Assembly (NCBI RefSeq): GCF_945906775.1
Contig: NZ_CAMDRE010000001.1
Location: 1,550,001 to 1,614,000 of the forward strand
Length of the DNA stretch: 64,000 nt
Direction of reading: 5' to 3'
Origin: Citrobacter sp. Marseille-Q6884
GTDB lineage: Bacteria > Pseudomonadota > Gammaproteobacteria > Enterobacterales > Enterobacteriaceae
Translations under genes and position numbers: made by a program
Shown: positions 10,675-19,345 of the stretch, piece after piece
How the letters are laid out: every line of letters starts with the position of its first letter
Position numbering within the stretch: the first letter of the stretch is position 1
The notes under the pieces: model-generated
Database searches by the model: none
Seen by the model: the letters and a program-made list of their open reading frames with translations, nothing else
What the model was told of the DNA's origin: nothing

Positions 10675-10734
10675 TGATTTTGAATTTTTGATGATGAGTG
10701 CAGATCACTGCACCCGACTTTTTCCAGGGCAGGA

Positions 10735-10869
10735 ATGATGAAACGTCTTCTCGGTCTTGTAATGGTAATCTTTTTCTCCAGCACGCTTCTGACGGGCTGT
10801 AATACCGCTCGCGGCTTCGGCGAAGATATCAAACACCTTGGTAGTTCAATCTCTCACGCAGCCAGCTAA
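10735..10869 (+). CDS. ecnA: Entericidin A (antidote-type lipoprotein)
   Basis: 44-residue lipoprotein precursor, MMKRLLGLVMVIFFSSTLL, lipobox LLTGC with Cys22, then NTARGFGEDIKHLG. The start is preceded by AGGGCAGGA. E. coli EcnA is 41 residues, and this one has a slightly longer signal region. EcnA is described as the antidote of the bacteriolytic EcnB. The mature peptide is about 23 residues and amphipathic. It lies 107 bases before ecnB in the same direction. Two adjacent ATG codons exist; the first is taken to match E. coli. Confidence 0.93.
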   Translation: MMKRLLGLVMVIFFSSTLLTGCNTARGFGEDIKHLGSSISHAAS

Positions 10870-10976
10870 TCTTCTCATATTGTCTTAAAAACGCGCGTTT
10901 ATCCGTCATCCTTCCGGATCTTGTCTATCATTAAGTAGCTATACACAAACAATATTGGCTAGAAAAGGAAGACGTT

Positions 10977-11123
10977 ATGGTTAAGAAGACAATTGCTGCG
11001 ATCTTTTCTGTGTTGGTACTTTCTTCCGTATTAACCGCGTGTAATACCACGCGAGGCGTCGGGCAGGATATTTCTGAAGGCGGTAGTGCCATTTCTGGCG
11101 CAGCGACAAAAGCTCAGCAATAA
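10977..11123 (+). CDS. ecnB: Entericidin B (bacteriolytic lipoprotein)
   Basis: 48-residue lipoprotein precursor [19 protein letters not shown] with lipobox LTAC, Cys22, then [14 protein letters not shown]. It shares the C-N-T-x-R-G-x-G-x-D-I core with EcnA, so the two arose by tandem duplication. An AAGGAAG ribosome site precedes it. In E. coli, ecnB is stationary-phase (sigma-S) induced and promotes lysis. The downstream neighbour on the opposite strand is the LuxR-type ecnR. Confidence 0.94.
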   Translation: MVKKTIAAIFSVLVLSSVLTACNTTRGVGQDISEGGSAISGAATKAQQ

Positions 11124-11153
11124 CCCTGAACGGTACGGCGCCATGTCGTACCG

Positions 11154-11753
11154 TTAATTCTTGTTTTCCGGTAGTGACAGAAATGGTGAGAATCGGTTGC
11201 CTAAATGCAGTTTCATCCGGATATTCCGTTTATAGGTGTAGGCCGTTTTGCTATGAATACCGAGTGCAGCGGCTATTGCCTTGTTTCCCATACCATCCAT
11301 CCACAGTGACAGTACTTTCTCCTCTTGCGGCGTGAGCAGCGGCGTGACACTTTTTTGTGTATCCAGTGTGGCGCGAATGCGCAGCGCATCCTGAATGATG
11401 TCCGAGAGTTCGTTTAGCGCAGTGCGTTTGGATAATACCGAATGGACTGTGTACTGGCGGTCGTAGGCGGGTATATGCTCGCGCTCTCCTGATTGCAGCA
11501 GAATCAGGGGGATGGTGTTACAACTCATAAAAAAAGGGGCGATGGGTGTGCTGGCGCGAGGATCGCTGAGAAAACTGTATAAGTCCGCGATAACCAGATG
11601 GGGTTTCCACTGCAAAATATGCTCTTTTGCCAGCAGGAGATTATTCATTCCTGATACCAGAAATGAAGCGTTGAACGTCCCGGAATGATTGAGCAAAGCC
11701 TCTATTCCTGTGCGGGTAAAGTGGCATCGATCAATCACTAAAATTTTAAGCAT
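11154..11753 (-). CDS. ecnR: LuxR/FixJ-type regulator EcnR
   Basis: 199 residues. The N-terminal 120 residues look like a degenerate receiver (MLKILVIDRCHFTRTGIEAL, with VIADLYSF at the phospho-acceptor strand). The C-terminal LuxR-type HTH covers about residues 139-183 (LTPQEEKVLSLWMDGMGNKA then the recognition helix around SKTAYTYKRNIRMKL). The plan resembles BglJ/RcsA-like proteins, which often act without phosphorylation. The name is from the entericidin-linked regulator described in Citrobacter freundii. I recognise it by position and type only, so regulation of ecnAB is inference. It is convergent with ecnB, 30 bases apart. Confidence 0.8.
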   Translation of the reverse strand: MLKILVIDRCHFTRTGIEALLNHSGTFNASFLVSGMNNLLLAKEHILQWKPHLVIADLYSFLSDPRASTPIAPFFMSCNTIPLILLQSGEREHIPAYDRQYTVHSVLSKRTALNELSDIIQDALRIRATLDTQKSVTPLLTPQEEKVLSLWMDGMGNKAIAAALGIHSKTAYTYKRNIRMKLHLGNRFSPFLSLPENKN

Positions 11754-11945
11754 AAACCTGTCGCATTCAGAAGAGGGGCAAACGGCTTCCTGACTTCAGA
11801 AAGCACTTCATCATAGATAAATCTAATGTGAGCCAAATGCGGGAACTACGCTGCTAATTGCGCTTAATTCTTGCTTTAAGTAGACAGCTAATAAAAAGGT
11901 TGAAATTGATTTTCTGCAGGGTAAAAATGCTTTTTCACACATTGC

Positions 11946-11990
11946 TTTGCAGGACGACCTGCAAACGCTTCTTTCATCGGGGACGGCCCC
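11946..11990 (+). promoter_or_regulatory. Guanidine-II riboswitch (mini-ykkC) for gdx
   Basis: Two consecutive hairpins with ACGR tetraloops, the defining trait of the class. P1 is TTTGCAGG-ACGA-CCTGCAAA (11946-11965), and P2 is GGGG-ACGG-CCCC (11979-11990). They are 13 bases apart, and the gdx ribosome site (GGAG, 11999-12002) follows within 9 bases. In the characterised class, guanidinium binding to both loops frees the ribosome site and turns on translation of the guanidinium exporter, which is exactly the downstream gene. Confidence 0.93.
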
Positions 11991-12008
11991 ACTATTCTGG
12001 AGCCTGAC

Positions 12009-12326
12009 ATGTCCTGGATTGTTTTACTGATTGCTGGTCTGCTCGAAGTTGTATGGGCCATTGGCCTGAAATATACCCACGGTTTTACCCGCCTGATGCC
12101 GAGCATCATCACCGTTGTGGCAATGGTTGCCAGCGTCGCCATGCTCTCCTGGTCGATGAAATCACTACCGGTTGGGACGGCCTACGCGGTCTGGACCGGC
12201 ATTGGCGCTGTTGGTGCGGCCATCACCGGTATCGTGCTACTGGGGGAATCAGCCAGCCCGGCACGTCTGCTGAGCCTGGGGCTGATTGTTGCCGGCATTA
12301 TTGGTCTGAAGCTCAGCACCCATTAA
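12009..12326 (+). CDS. gdx: Guanidinium/H+ exporter Gdx (SugE, SMR family)
   Basis: 105-residue small multidrug resistance protein with four membrane helices. The essential carboxylate is Glu13 in [15 protein letters not shown]. The [16 protein letters not shown] segment is the conserved SMR helix 3. Members of the Gdx branch export guanidinium with protons as dual-topology dimers. The upstream guanidine-II riboswitch supports this branch over generic quaternary-ammonium exporters. Its last four bases overlap the convergent blc stop. Confidence 0.95.
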   Translation: MSWIVLLIAGLLEVVWAIGLKYTHGFTRLMPSIITVVAMVASVAMLSWSMKSLPVGTAYAVWTGIGAVGAAITGIVLLGESASPARLLSLGLIVAGIIGLKLSTH

Positions 12327-12856
12327 GCGCCAGGCTGTTTTACCCAAATCAGTTTGTTCACTTCGAAACCTTGTCGGGTCGCGATTGCCAGCATCTGCTG
12401 TTTCATTTCATCTGAAATCGTCGGTGTCCGTGAAAGTATCCACAGATAGTCACGATCCGGGCCGCAGACCAGCGCATGGCGATAATCTCGATCGAGCGCA
12501 ATCACGTTATACCCGCCATAGAAGGGGCCGAAGAACGAGACTTTTAGCGCGGCCCGTGAAGGATCACCCGTAAAATAGGCTTTGCCTTCCGTTTTTTGCC
12601 ACATGCTTCTGTCCGGGTTGTAACCTTTGTTGATCACGTTGATACCACCGTCATCGCGCATGCTGTAAGTCGCGGTGACTTTGTCCAGCCCTTGTTCAAA
12701 GCGATGGTCGAAGCGCGCGATTTCATACCAGGTTCCGAGGTAGCGTTTCGCATCAAAGTTATTTACAACGGTAACTCCTTTGGGCGGCGTGGGAGAGCTG
12801 CAAGCGACAACCAGAAACGCAGCCGTAACGGCAGCAACGACGGGCAGCAAGCGCAT
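12323..12856 (-). CDS. blc: Outer-membrane lipocalin Blc
   Basis: 177-residue lipoprotein precursor from the ATG at 12856. Signal peptide [19 protein letters not shown] has lipobox VVAC and Cys19, followed by Ser-Ser-Pro, consistent with outer-membrane sorting. Lipocalin motif G-T-W is at residues 41-43 ([16 protein letters not shown]). The later TDY-type motif reads [16 protein letters not shown], as [19 protein letters not shown]. It binds lysophospholipids in E. coli and is stress-induced. A longer frame upstream reads through the frd terminator and is rejected. Confidence 0.96.
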   Translation of the reverse strand: MRLLPVVAAVTAAFLVVACSSPTPPKGVTVVNNFDAKRYLGTWYEIARFDHRFEQGLDKVTATYSMRDDGGINVINKGYNPDRSMWQKTEGKAYFTGDPSRAALKVSFFGPFYGGYNVIALDRDYRHALVCGPDRDYLWILSRTPTISDEMKQQMLAIATRQGFEVNKLIWVKQPGA

Positions 12857-12922
12857 AGGTATTTCCTTAGAGGTTTTTCCTAAGTGTAGAACCTGATGGG
12901 GAAATAAGGGGAAGGGGACGAG

Positions 12923-12957
12923 AAAAAAACGCCCTCTTACCTGATGATAAGAGGGCG
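12923..12957 (-). terminator. frdABCD terminator
   Basis: A 10-bp perfect stem (CGCCCTCTTA / TAAGAGGGCG) with an 8-base loop, followed on the reverse strand by seven T. It begins 7 bases after the frdD stop and separates frd from blc. Confidence 0.93.
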
Positions 12958-12963
12958 CTTCGA

Positions 12964-13320
12964 TTAGATCGTGAGGATACCAATCGCGGTAACAACGGTC
13001 AGGATCGCTGCCAGACCGTAGAATACCCATTTGCCAGCAGGCACGTGGATTTTCAGGTCATGCATCGCGTGGTGCATACGGTGTAAACCGCACCACAGCG
13101 GCAGAACGATCATCAGGAACAGAAACGCACGTCCGATGAAGCTCTGAGCGAATGCCAGTACGCGTTCATAGCTGAAAGCATCAGGAACAAAGCCCAGCGG
13201 CAGCATAATACCTACCAGCAGGATCATCACTGGCGCAATGATTGCGCTCCACATACCGCCTGCACCAAACAGGCCCCAGAATACGGGTTCGTCAGAGCGT
13301 TTTGGATTTGGATTAATCAT
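12964..13320 (-). CDS. frdD: Fumarate reductase membrane subunit D
   Basis: 118-residue hydrophobic anchor with three membrane helices. With FrdC it holds the catalytic FrdAB dimer on the inner membrane and forms the menaquinol sites. The start at 13320 ([18 protein letters not shown]) matches E. coli; a 10-residue upstream extension does not. One residue shorter than E. coli FrdD. Ten bases separate it from frdC, and it is the last gene of the operon. Confidence 0.96.
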   Translation of the reverse strand: MINPNPKRSDEPVFWGLFGAGGMWSAIIAPVMILLVGIMLPLGFVPDAFSYERVLAFAQSFIGRAFLFLMIVLPLWCGLHRMHHAMHDLKIHVPAGKWVFYGLAAILTVVTAIGILTI

Positions 13321-13330
13321 TCCGGACTCC

Positions 13331-13726
13331 TTACCAGAACAGGGCAACAAACAGTATGACTACTGTCGCAACCACAGTAACTGCCCAGAGACCTTTGATG
13401 ATCGGCTCTGGCCCCATTTTTTCGTCTTTTACGATGATGTTGGCTGCTTTTGGCGCCAGCTCAAACCAGGTTTTGGTATGCAGCAGCGCTGCAGCCAGGG
13501 CGATAATGTTCAGGATCACCACCACCGGGTTTTGCAAAAAGGCGACGAAGCCCATCCAGGATTCAGCGCCATGCTTAAGCGCAAACAGACCGAAAATCAG
13601 TTCAATACTGAACCAGACTGCCGGAACTGCCGTGCCTTCGCGCAGCATGTAAAAACGATAAAATGGCAGCTTTTTCCACCAGGTGGACGTCATTGGCCGC
13701 ACATAGGCTTTGCGTTTAGTCGTCAT
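13331..13726 (-). CDS. frdC: Fumarate reductase membrane subunit C
   Basis: 131-residue anchor subunit, the E. coli length, with three membrane helices and the basic N terminus [20 protein letters not shown]. The glutamate in [17 protein letters not shown] lies in the first helix region that contacts quinone in the E. coli enzyme. It is directly followed by frdD and preceded by frdB after 10 bases. Confidence 0.97.
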   Translation of the reverse strand: MTTKRKAYVRPMTSTWWKKLPFYRFYMLREGTAVPAVWFSIELIFGLFALKHGAESWMGFVAFLQNPVVVILNIIALAAALLHTKTWFELAPKAANIIVKDEKMGPEPIIKGLWAVTVVATVVILFVALFW

Positions 13727-13736
13727 CGTGCACTCC

Positions 13737-14471
13737 TTAGCGTGGTTTCAGGGTAGCGATAAGAAAGTCTTTTGAACTTTCCACTTTACCCTGCTGGATG
13801 GCCGCAGCCGGATCGACGTGTTTCGGACATACTTCGGAGCAATAGCCCACGAAAGTACAGGACCAAACGCCGTTCGGGCTGTTCAACTGAGCCATACGCT
13901 CCTTCTTACCGTGGTCGCGGCTATCTTCGTTATAACGATGCGCCAGCGTAATCGCAGCCGGTCCAATGAACTCAGGGTTCAGGCCGAACTGCGGGCACGC
14001 GGCGTAGCACAGACCACAGTTGATGCAACCGGAGAACTGATGATACTTCGCCATCTGCGCTGGGGTCTGGGTGTTTGGACCCTGATCCGGTGTACGCGGA
14101 TTACCAATGATGTACGGCTTGATAGCTTCCAGGCTTTCGATAAAGTGCGTCATATCGACGACCAGATCGCGTTCAATCGGGAAGTTACCCAGTGCTTCAA
14201 CCTTCATGCCACTGGTGTAATCACGCAGGAAGGTTTTGCACGCCAGTTTCGGCACGTTGTTGACCATCATGCCGCAGGAGCCGCAGATAGCCATACGGCA
14301 GGACCAGCGGTAGCTCAGGTCGGGTGCCAGGTTGTCTTTGATGTAGTTCAACGCATCGAGTAATGACGTTGTTTCATCATAAGGAACTTCATAGAAAGCA
14401 CTGTGCGGCGCGGTATCGGTTTCCGGGTTATAGCGCACCACCTCAACTTTCAGGTTTTTCATCTCAGCCAT
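13737..14471 (-). CDS. frdB: Fumarate reductase iron-sulfur subunit B
   Basis: 244-residue electron-transfer subunit. The [2Fe-2S] ferredoxin cluster ligands are at Cys58, Cys63, Cys66 and Cys78. The C-terminal half has [12 protein letters not shown] and a later CxxxCP (YCSEVCPKH) for the [4Fe-4S] and [3Fe-4S] clusters. The start at 14471 ([12 protein letters not shown]) overlaps the frdA stop by 8 bases, indicating translational coupling. A frame 16 codons longer inside frdA is ignored. Confidence 0.97.
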   Translation of the reverse strand: MAEMKNLKVEVVRYNPETDTAPHSAFYEVPYDETTSLLDALNYIKDNLAPDLSYRWSCRMAICGSCGMMVNNVPKLACKTFLRDYTSGMKVEALGNFPIERDLVVDMTHFIESLEAIKPYIIGNPRTPDQGPNTQTPAQMAKYHQFSGCINCGLCYAACPQFGLNPEFIGPAAITLAHRYNEDSRDHGKKERMAQLNSPNGVWSCTFVGYCSEVCPKHVDPAAAIQQGKVESSKDFLIATLKPR

Positions 14472-16254
14472 TCGCCTTCTCCTTTTTATCGGCTGCTTCC
14501 GCTTCGCCACCGTACACACGTTTAGCAGGTGGCAGAGTGGTGATTTTCACGTCGCTGTAATCCAGGCGAGTGGTGCCATCAGCATCGCGGAAGGCGAGGG
14601 TATGTTTGAGGAAGTTCACGTCATCACGCTCGGTGCAGCCTTCATCCAGACGCTGATGCGCGCCGCGGGATTCTTTACGTGCCAGAGCGGAGTGCGCCAT
14701 ACATTCAGCAACGTTCAGACCGTGACCCAGTTCGATGGTGTACAGCAGGTCGGTGTTGAAGACGCTGGAGTTATCCGTGATGCGGACGCGCTTGAAGCGT
14801 TCCTGCAGTTCAGCCAACTTATCAACGGTTTTCTGCATGAGTTCCGGCGTACGGTAGATACCGCAACCTTCTTCCATAGACAGACCCATTTCGTCGCGGA
14901 TCTTAGACCAGTTTTCATTACCGTCCTGGTTAACCAGATCTTTCAGACGTTTTTCAACGCCAGCAGCCTGTGCTTCGAGCGCAGCGTCGTTAGCTGTACC
15001 CGTGGTCGCAGCACGCTCCATCGCTTGTTCACCCGCCAGGCGACCAAAGACGACCAGTTCTGCCAGAGAGTTAGAACCCAGACGGTTAGCACCATGCAGG
15101 CCAACAGACGAACATTCACCGACAGCGAACAGACCTTTAATGCGGGTTTCGCAGTTCTGATCGGTTTCGATACCGCCCATGGTGTAGTGCGCAGTCGGAC
15201 GTACTGGGATCGGCTCTTTAACCGGATCGACACCCACGTAGGCTTTCGCCAGTTCGCAGATGAACGGTAAGCGTTCGAGCAGTTTTTTCTCGCCGAGGTG
15301 ACGCAGGTCGAGGTGAACGACATCGCCACGCGGAGTGGAGATGGTGTTGCCTTTGCGCCATTCGTGCCAGAAAGCCTGAGAAACTTTGTCGCGCGGACCC
15401 AGTTCCATGTATTTGTTCTTCGGCTCGCCCAGCGGTGTTTCCGGGCCCATGCCGTAGTCTTGCAGATAACGGTAGCCATTCTTGTTGACCAGAATACCGC
15501 CTTCACCACGGCAGCCTTCGGTCATCAGGATACCGGAACCTGGCAGGCCGGTTGGGTGATACTGAACGAATTCCATATCACGCAGTGGAACGCCGTGGCT
15601 CAGCGCCATGCCCATACCGTCACCGGTTACGATGCCGCCGTTGGTGTTGTAACGGTATACACGGCCAGCGCCGCCCGTTGCCATCACGACCGCGTTAGCA
15701 CGGATTTGCACCAGGGTGCCTTCCATCATGTTCATTGCGACCAGGCCGCGAGCATGACCGTCATCAACCAGGATATCGAGAACGAAATGTTCGTCAAAAC
15801 GCTGAATTTGCGGGAACTGCAAAGAAGTTTGGAACAGCGTATGCAGCATGTGGAAGCCGGTTTTATCCGCGGCAAACCAGGTACGCTCAATTTTCATGCC
15901 GCCGAAGCGACGTACGTTGACGCTACCGTCTTCACGACGGCTCCATGGGCAACCCCATTGTTCCAGTTGCGTCATTTCAGTTGGGCAGTGGTGGACAAAG
16001 TAATCCACGACATCCTGCTCACACAGCCAGTCTCCGCCCGCTACCGTATCGTGAAAATGGTAGTCAAAGCTGTCATGATCCTGCGCGACAGCAGCAGAGC
16101 CGCCTTCGGCAGCAACGGTGTGGCTGCGCATTGGGTACACTTTTGAGATCAGTGCGATTTTAGCGTTGGGATTTGCTTGCGCAGCAGCAATTGCAGCACG
16201 TAATCCCGCGCCACCGGCGCCTATAATGGCAAGATCGGCTTGAAAGGTTTGCAC
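14464..16254 (-). CDS. frdA: Fumarate reductase flavoprotein subunit A
   Basis: Catalytic subunit reducing fumarate to succinate in anaerobic respiration. It starts at GTG (16254), preceded by CTGGAGGAATGTC, giving [20 protein letters not shown]. This is 596 residues, six fewer than I recall for E. coli, the difference being near the C terminus ([13 protein letters not shown]). The Rossmann dinucleotide motif GAGGAG is at residues 12-17, and the covalent FAD histidine is His45 ([11 protein letters not shown]). Active-site HPTGLPGSG and the arginine in TEGCRGEGG are present. First gene of frdABCD, and an FNR-like box lies upstream. Confidence 0.97.
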   Translation of the reverse strand: MQTFQADLAIIGAGGAGLRAAIAAAQANPNAKIALISKVYPMRSHTVAAEGGSAAVAQDHDSFDYHFHDTVAGGDWLCEQDVVDYFVHHCPTEMTQLEQWGCPWSRREDGSVNVRRFGGMKIERTWFAADKTGFHMLHTLFQTSLQFPQIQRFDEHFVLDILVDDGHARGLVAMNMMEGTLVQIRANAVVMATGGAGRVYRYNTNGGIVTGDGMGMALSHGVPLRDMEFVQYHPTGLPGSGILMTEGCRGEGGILVNKNGYRYLQDYGMGPETPLGEPKNKYMELGPRDKVSQAFWHEWRKGNTISTPRGDVVHLDLRHLGEKKLLERLPFICELAKAYVGVDPVKEPIPVRPTAHYTMGGIETDQNCETRIKGLFAVGECSSVGLHGANRLGSNSLAELVVFGRLAGEQAMERAATTGTANDAALEAQAAGVEKRLKDLVNQDGNENWSKIRDEMGLSMEEGCGIYRTPELMQKTVDKLAELQERFKRVRITDNSSVFNTDLLYTIELGHGLNVAECMAHSALARKESRGAHQRLDEGCTERDDVNFLKHTLAFRDADGTTRLDYSDVKITTLPPAKRVYGGEAEAADKKEKANG

Positions 16255-16578
16255 GACATTCCTCCAGATTGTTGTTATTTCATTCCCGCCCGAAATCGGA
16301 TGCTTAATCTGATTCAAGCAGGTTATGAATACGTTTCCACTGCTCCTTTATAGGTACAATAGTATAGTCTTAGGGATGGGAGGGAAATTTGACGTGTTCG
16401 ATTTTTTTAGCGTATCACAGGGGGGAATTATCATTGAATTTGATTAATTTAATTACTAAACCACCCCGAGTTACTTTTTTTACCCGCCAGCCCGTGTTTA
16501 TTATTCCCTCGTGAAATTTGTCTCGCTTACGCGTTACGAGTAGACTTCGTGCCCTTGTCTTTAATCGGAGATACAACC
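16255..16578. other. frdA/epmA divergent intergenic region
   Basis: 324 bases without a gene. The part near frdA carries an FNR-like box (16388-16402). The epmA-proximal half holds the epmA ribosome site (ATCGGAGATACAACC). No RNA gene or credible small ORF seen. Confidence 0.6.
16388..16402. promoter_or_regulatory. FNR-like box upstream of frdA
   Basis: TTTGACGTGTTCGAT lies 134 bases before the frdA GTG. It resembles the FNR site I recall before E. coli frdA but is a poor fit to TTGAT-N4-ATCAA, so only one half-site is good. Oxygen control of frd by FNR is established in E. coli; this exact site is inferred. Confidence 0.45.
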
Positions 16579-17556
16579 ATGAGCGAAACGGCAACCTGGC
16601 AGCCGAGCGCGTCCATCCCCAATCTGTTAAAACGTGCAGCAATTATAGCGGAAATACGCCGCTTTTTTGCCGATCGTGGAGTGCTTGAGGTTGAGACACC
16701 TTGCATGAGTCAGGCGACGGTAACGGACATCCATTTGTTCCCGTTCGAAACGCGTTTCGTTGGCCCTGGACATTCCCAGGGGATGAACCTCTATTTAATG
16801 ACCAGCCCGGAATACCATATGAAGCGCCTGTTGGTGGCTGGGTGTGGCCCGGTATACCAGCTTTGCAGAAGCTTTCGTAATGAAGAGATGGGGCGTCACC
16901 ATAACCCTGAATTCACCATGCTTGAGTGGTATCGCCCTCACTACGACATGTATCGCCTGATGAATGAAGTCGATGATCTGCTCCAGCAAGTGCTGGACTG
17001 CTCGCCTGCGGAAAGCCTCTCTTATCAGCAGGCCTTCCAGCGTCATCTGGAGATCGACCCACTGTCTGCGGATAAAACCCAACTGCGCGAAGTGGCGGCC
17101 AAACTGGATCTCAGCAATATTGCCGATACCGAAGAAGACCGGGATACCTTGCTACAACTGCTGTTTACGATGGGCGTTGAACCGCACATCGGTAAAGATA
17201 AACCGACGTTTGTGTATCACTTTCCAGCCAGCCAGGCGTCACTGGCGCAAATCAGTACGGAAGATCACCGCGTTGCTGAGCGGTTTGAGGTCTATTACAA
17301 AGGTATTGAGCTGGCGAATGGTTTCCATGAATTGACGGATGCCCGTGAGCAGCAGCAACGCTTTGAACAGGATAACCGTAAACGTGCCGCTCGTGGTTTA
17401 CCGCAGCAGCCTATCGACAATAATCTGCTTGAAGCGCTGAAAGTCGGTATGCCGGATTGCTCGGGTGTGGCGTTGGGGGTTGATCGTCTGGTGATGCTGG
17501 CGCTGGGCGCCGATAGCCTGGCAGATGTTATCGCGTTTACCGTCGATCGGGCGTAA
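16579..17556 (+). CDS. epmA: EF-P beta-lysyltransferase EpmA
   Basis: 325-residue paralogue of the lysyl-tRNA synthetase catalytic core without the anticodon-binding domain. It attaches (R)-beta-lysine to Lys34 of EF-P. Class II motif 2 is [20 protein letters not shown] near residues 99-118, and motif 3 is [15 protein letters not shown] near the C terminus. The start at 16579 ([17 protein letters not shown]) follows CGGAGATACAACC. An earlier GTG start would add 10 residues not found in E. coli. Transcribed divergently from frdABCD and closed by its own terminator. Confidence 0.97.
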   Translation: MSETATWQPSASIPNLLKRAAIIAEIRRFFADRGVLEVETPCMSQATVTDIHLFPFETRFVGPGHSQGMNLYLMTSPEYHMKRLLVAGCGPVYQLCRSFRNEEMGRHHNPEFTMLEWYRPHYDMYRLMNEVDDLLQQVLDCSPAESLSYQQAFQRHLEIDPLSADKTQLREVAAKLDLSNIADTEEDRDTLLQLLFTMGVEPHIGKDKPTFVYHFPASQASLAQISTEDHRVAERFEVYYKGIELANGFHELTDAREQQQRFEQDNRKRAARGLPQQPIDNNLLEALKVGMPDCSGVALGVDRLVMLALGADSLADVIAFTVDRA

Positions 17557-17582
17557 ATCTGAAAATCACATCTCAGTAAGAT

Positions 17583-17620
17583 AAATGGCGCAAAATGCGC
17601 CATTTTGTAGCGTTTTTTTT
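17583..17620 (+). terminator. epmA terminator
   Basis: AAATGGCGCA and TGCGCCATTT pair around AAA, followed after TGTAGCG by eight T. Starts 27 bases after the epmA stop. Confidence 0.85.
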
Positions 17621-17777
17621 CACTTTCATTTTTATAGTCACAATTTAAGTCTGGATATTTGTCATTATTCAGGTATCAATTCTGTGTCGATTTTCTAATG
17701 GCTGACCTTCGTATGAAGGACAGCGTAAACATGTGGACGCGGCTTCACTCAGGCGTTCCAGAGTAAGGGATGGTTTA

Positions 17778-19280
17778 ATGACCCAAACAATTAAAAAGAT
17801 GAGCCTGATAGGTCTCATCCTAATGATATTTACGTCAGTTTTCGGATTTGCAAATAGTCCTTCCGCTTTCTATTTAATGGGTTATAGCGCTATTCCGTGG
17901 TATATATTTTCTGCATTATTATTCTTTATTCCATTTGCCTTGATGATGGCCGAAATGGGATCTGCGTATCGAAAAGAAGAAGGCGGGATATATTCATGGA
18001 TGAATAATAGCGTTGGCCCACGCTATGCTTTTATCGGCACATTTATGTGGTTCTCTTCCTATGTGATTTGGATGGTCAGTACAGCGGCAAAAGTTTGGGT
18101 GCCTTTTTCCACCTTTCTGTTTGGCGCTGACATGACGCAGCACTGGCGTATCGCGGGGCTTGAGCCCACTCAGGTTGTCGGGCTGCTCGCGGTGGGCTGG
18201 ATGATCCTGGTCACCTGTGTGGCCTCCCGAGGGATCAATAAAATTGCGCGTATTACGGCTGTCGGTGGTATTGCTGTAATGTGTCTTAATTTGGTTCTGT
18301 TGTTAGTGAGTGTCGCTATTTTGTTATTAACGGGTGGACACTTTGCGCAGGATATTAATTTTGTCTCCTCACCTAATCCGGGATATCAGTCCGGCCTGGC
18401 CATGTTGTCATTTGTTGTCTTTGCCATTTTTGCCTATGGTGGAATTGAGGCCGTTGGCGGTCTGGTCGATAAAACTGAAAAACCGGAAAAGAACTTTGCT
18501 AAAGGTATTGTCTTTGCCGCGATTGTGATTTCAGTCGGTTATTCACTGGCGATATTTTTATGGGGTGTGAGTACCAACTGGCAGCAGGTATTAAGCAATA
18601 GTTCGGTTAACCTCGGGAATATTACCTATATCCTGATGAAAAGCCTGGGCATGACGCTGGGTAATGCGCTTAACCTTTCTCCTGAGACCTCACTGACGAT
18701 GGGCGTATGGTTTGCGCGTATTACCGGGCTCTCTATGTTCCTTGCTTATACTGGCGCTTTTTTCACACTCAGTTACTCGCCATTGAAAGCGATTATTCAG
18801 GGGACGCCGAAGGCGCTGTGGCCTGCCCCCATGACGAAACTGAATGGCGTGGGTATGCCGGCGACGGCAATGTGGATGCAATGCCTGCTGGTAAGCTTGT
18901 TTATTCTGTTGGTTTCGTTTGGTGGCGATACGGCTTCCGCGTTTTATAACAAACTGACGCTGATGGCGAACGTATCGATGACGTTGCCATATCTGTTCCT
19001 TGCGCTGGCATTCCCTTTCTTTAAATCCTGCGCGGGTCTGGAAAGGCCATTTGTGATTTTTAAAACCAGAGCCGCCACGTTGCTGGCAACCGGTGTGGTG
19101 GTGCTGGTGGTGACATTCGCGAACGTGTTCACCATCATCCAACCGGTGATTGAAGCCGGAGACTGGAACAGCGCGTTGTGGATGACCGGTGGACCGGTAT
19201 TCTTCTCACTGCTGGCAATGGCGATTTATCAGAACTACAGCCGCCGTATGGCTAATCAGCCACAGTGGGCGACGGAGTAA
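17778..19280 (+). CDS. yjeM: APC-family permease YjeM
   Basis: 500-residue inner-membrane amino acid permease-like protein with about twelve helices, the length of E. coli YjeM. The start at 17778 (MTQTIKKMSLIGLILMIFTS) is supported by TAAGGGATGGTTTA and by the E. coli N terminus. The frame from 17733 is an extension. The first helix carries the GFANSPSAFYLMGY Gly/Ser-rich bend typical of APC substrate sites. It is closest to the glutamate/GABA-antiporter branch by its MAEMGSAYRKEEGGIYSWM block, but no substrate can be given. E. coli has yjeN and yjeO near here; they are absent. Confidence 0.92.
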   Translation: MTQTIKKMSLIGLILMIFTSVFGFANSPSAFYLMGYSAIPWYIFSALLFFIPFALMMAEMGSAYRKEEGGIYSWMNNSVGPRYAFIGTFMWFSSYVIWMVSTAAKVWVPFSTFLFGADMTQHWRIAGLEPTQVVGLLAVGWMILVTCVASRGINKIARITAVGGIAVMCLNLVLLLVSVAILLLTGGHFAQDINFVSSPNPGYQSGLAMLSFVVFAIFAYGGIEAVGGLVDKTEKPEKNFAKGIVFAAIVISVGYSLAIFLWGVSTNWQQVLSNSSVNLGNITYILMKSLGMTLGNALNLSPETSLTMGVWFARITGLSMFLAYTGAFFTLSYSPLKAIIQGTPKALWPAPMTKLNGVGMPATAMWMQCLLVSLFILLVSFGGDTASAFYNKLTLMANVSMTLPYLFLALAFPFFKSCAGLERPFVIFKTRAATLLATGVVVLVVTFANVFTIIQPVIEAGDWNSALWMTGGPVFFSLLAMAIYQNYSRRMANQPQWATE

Positions 19281-19296
19281 TCTTCTTGCCGTACCC

Positions 19297-19327
19297 GGCC
19301 TACAAGAGACATCGTCCTTCGTAGGCC
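19297..19327. repeat. REP-like palindrome between yjeM and mscM
   Basis: GGCCTAC (19297-19303) and GTAGGCC (19321-19327) form a perfect inverted repeat in the gap between two convergent genes, a usual REP setting. Confidence 0.65.
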
Positions 19328-19345
19328 AGATGGCATCATTGACGC

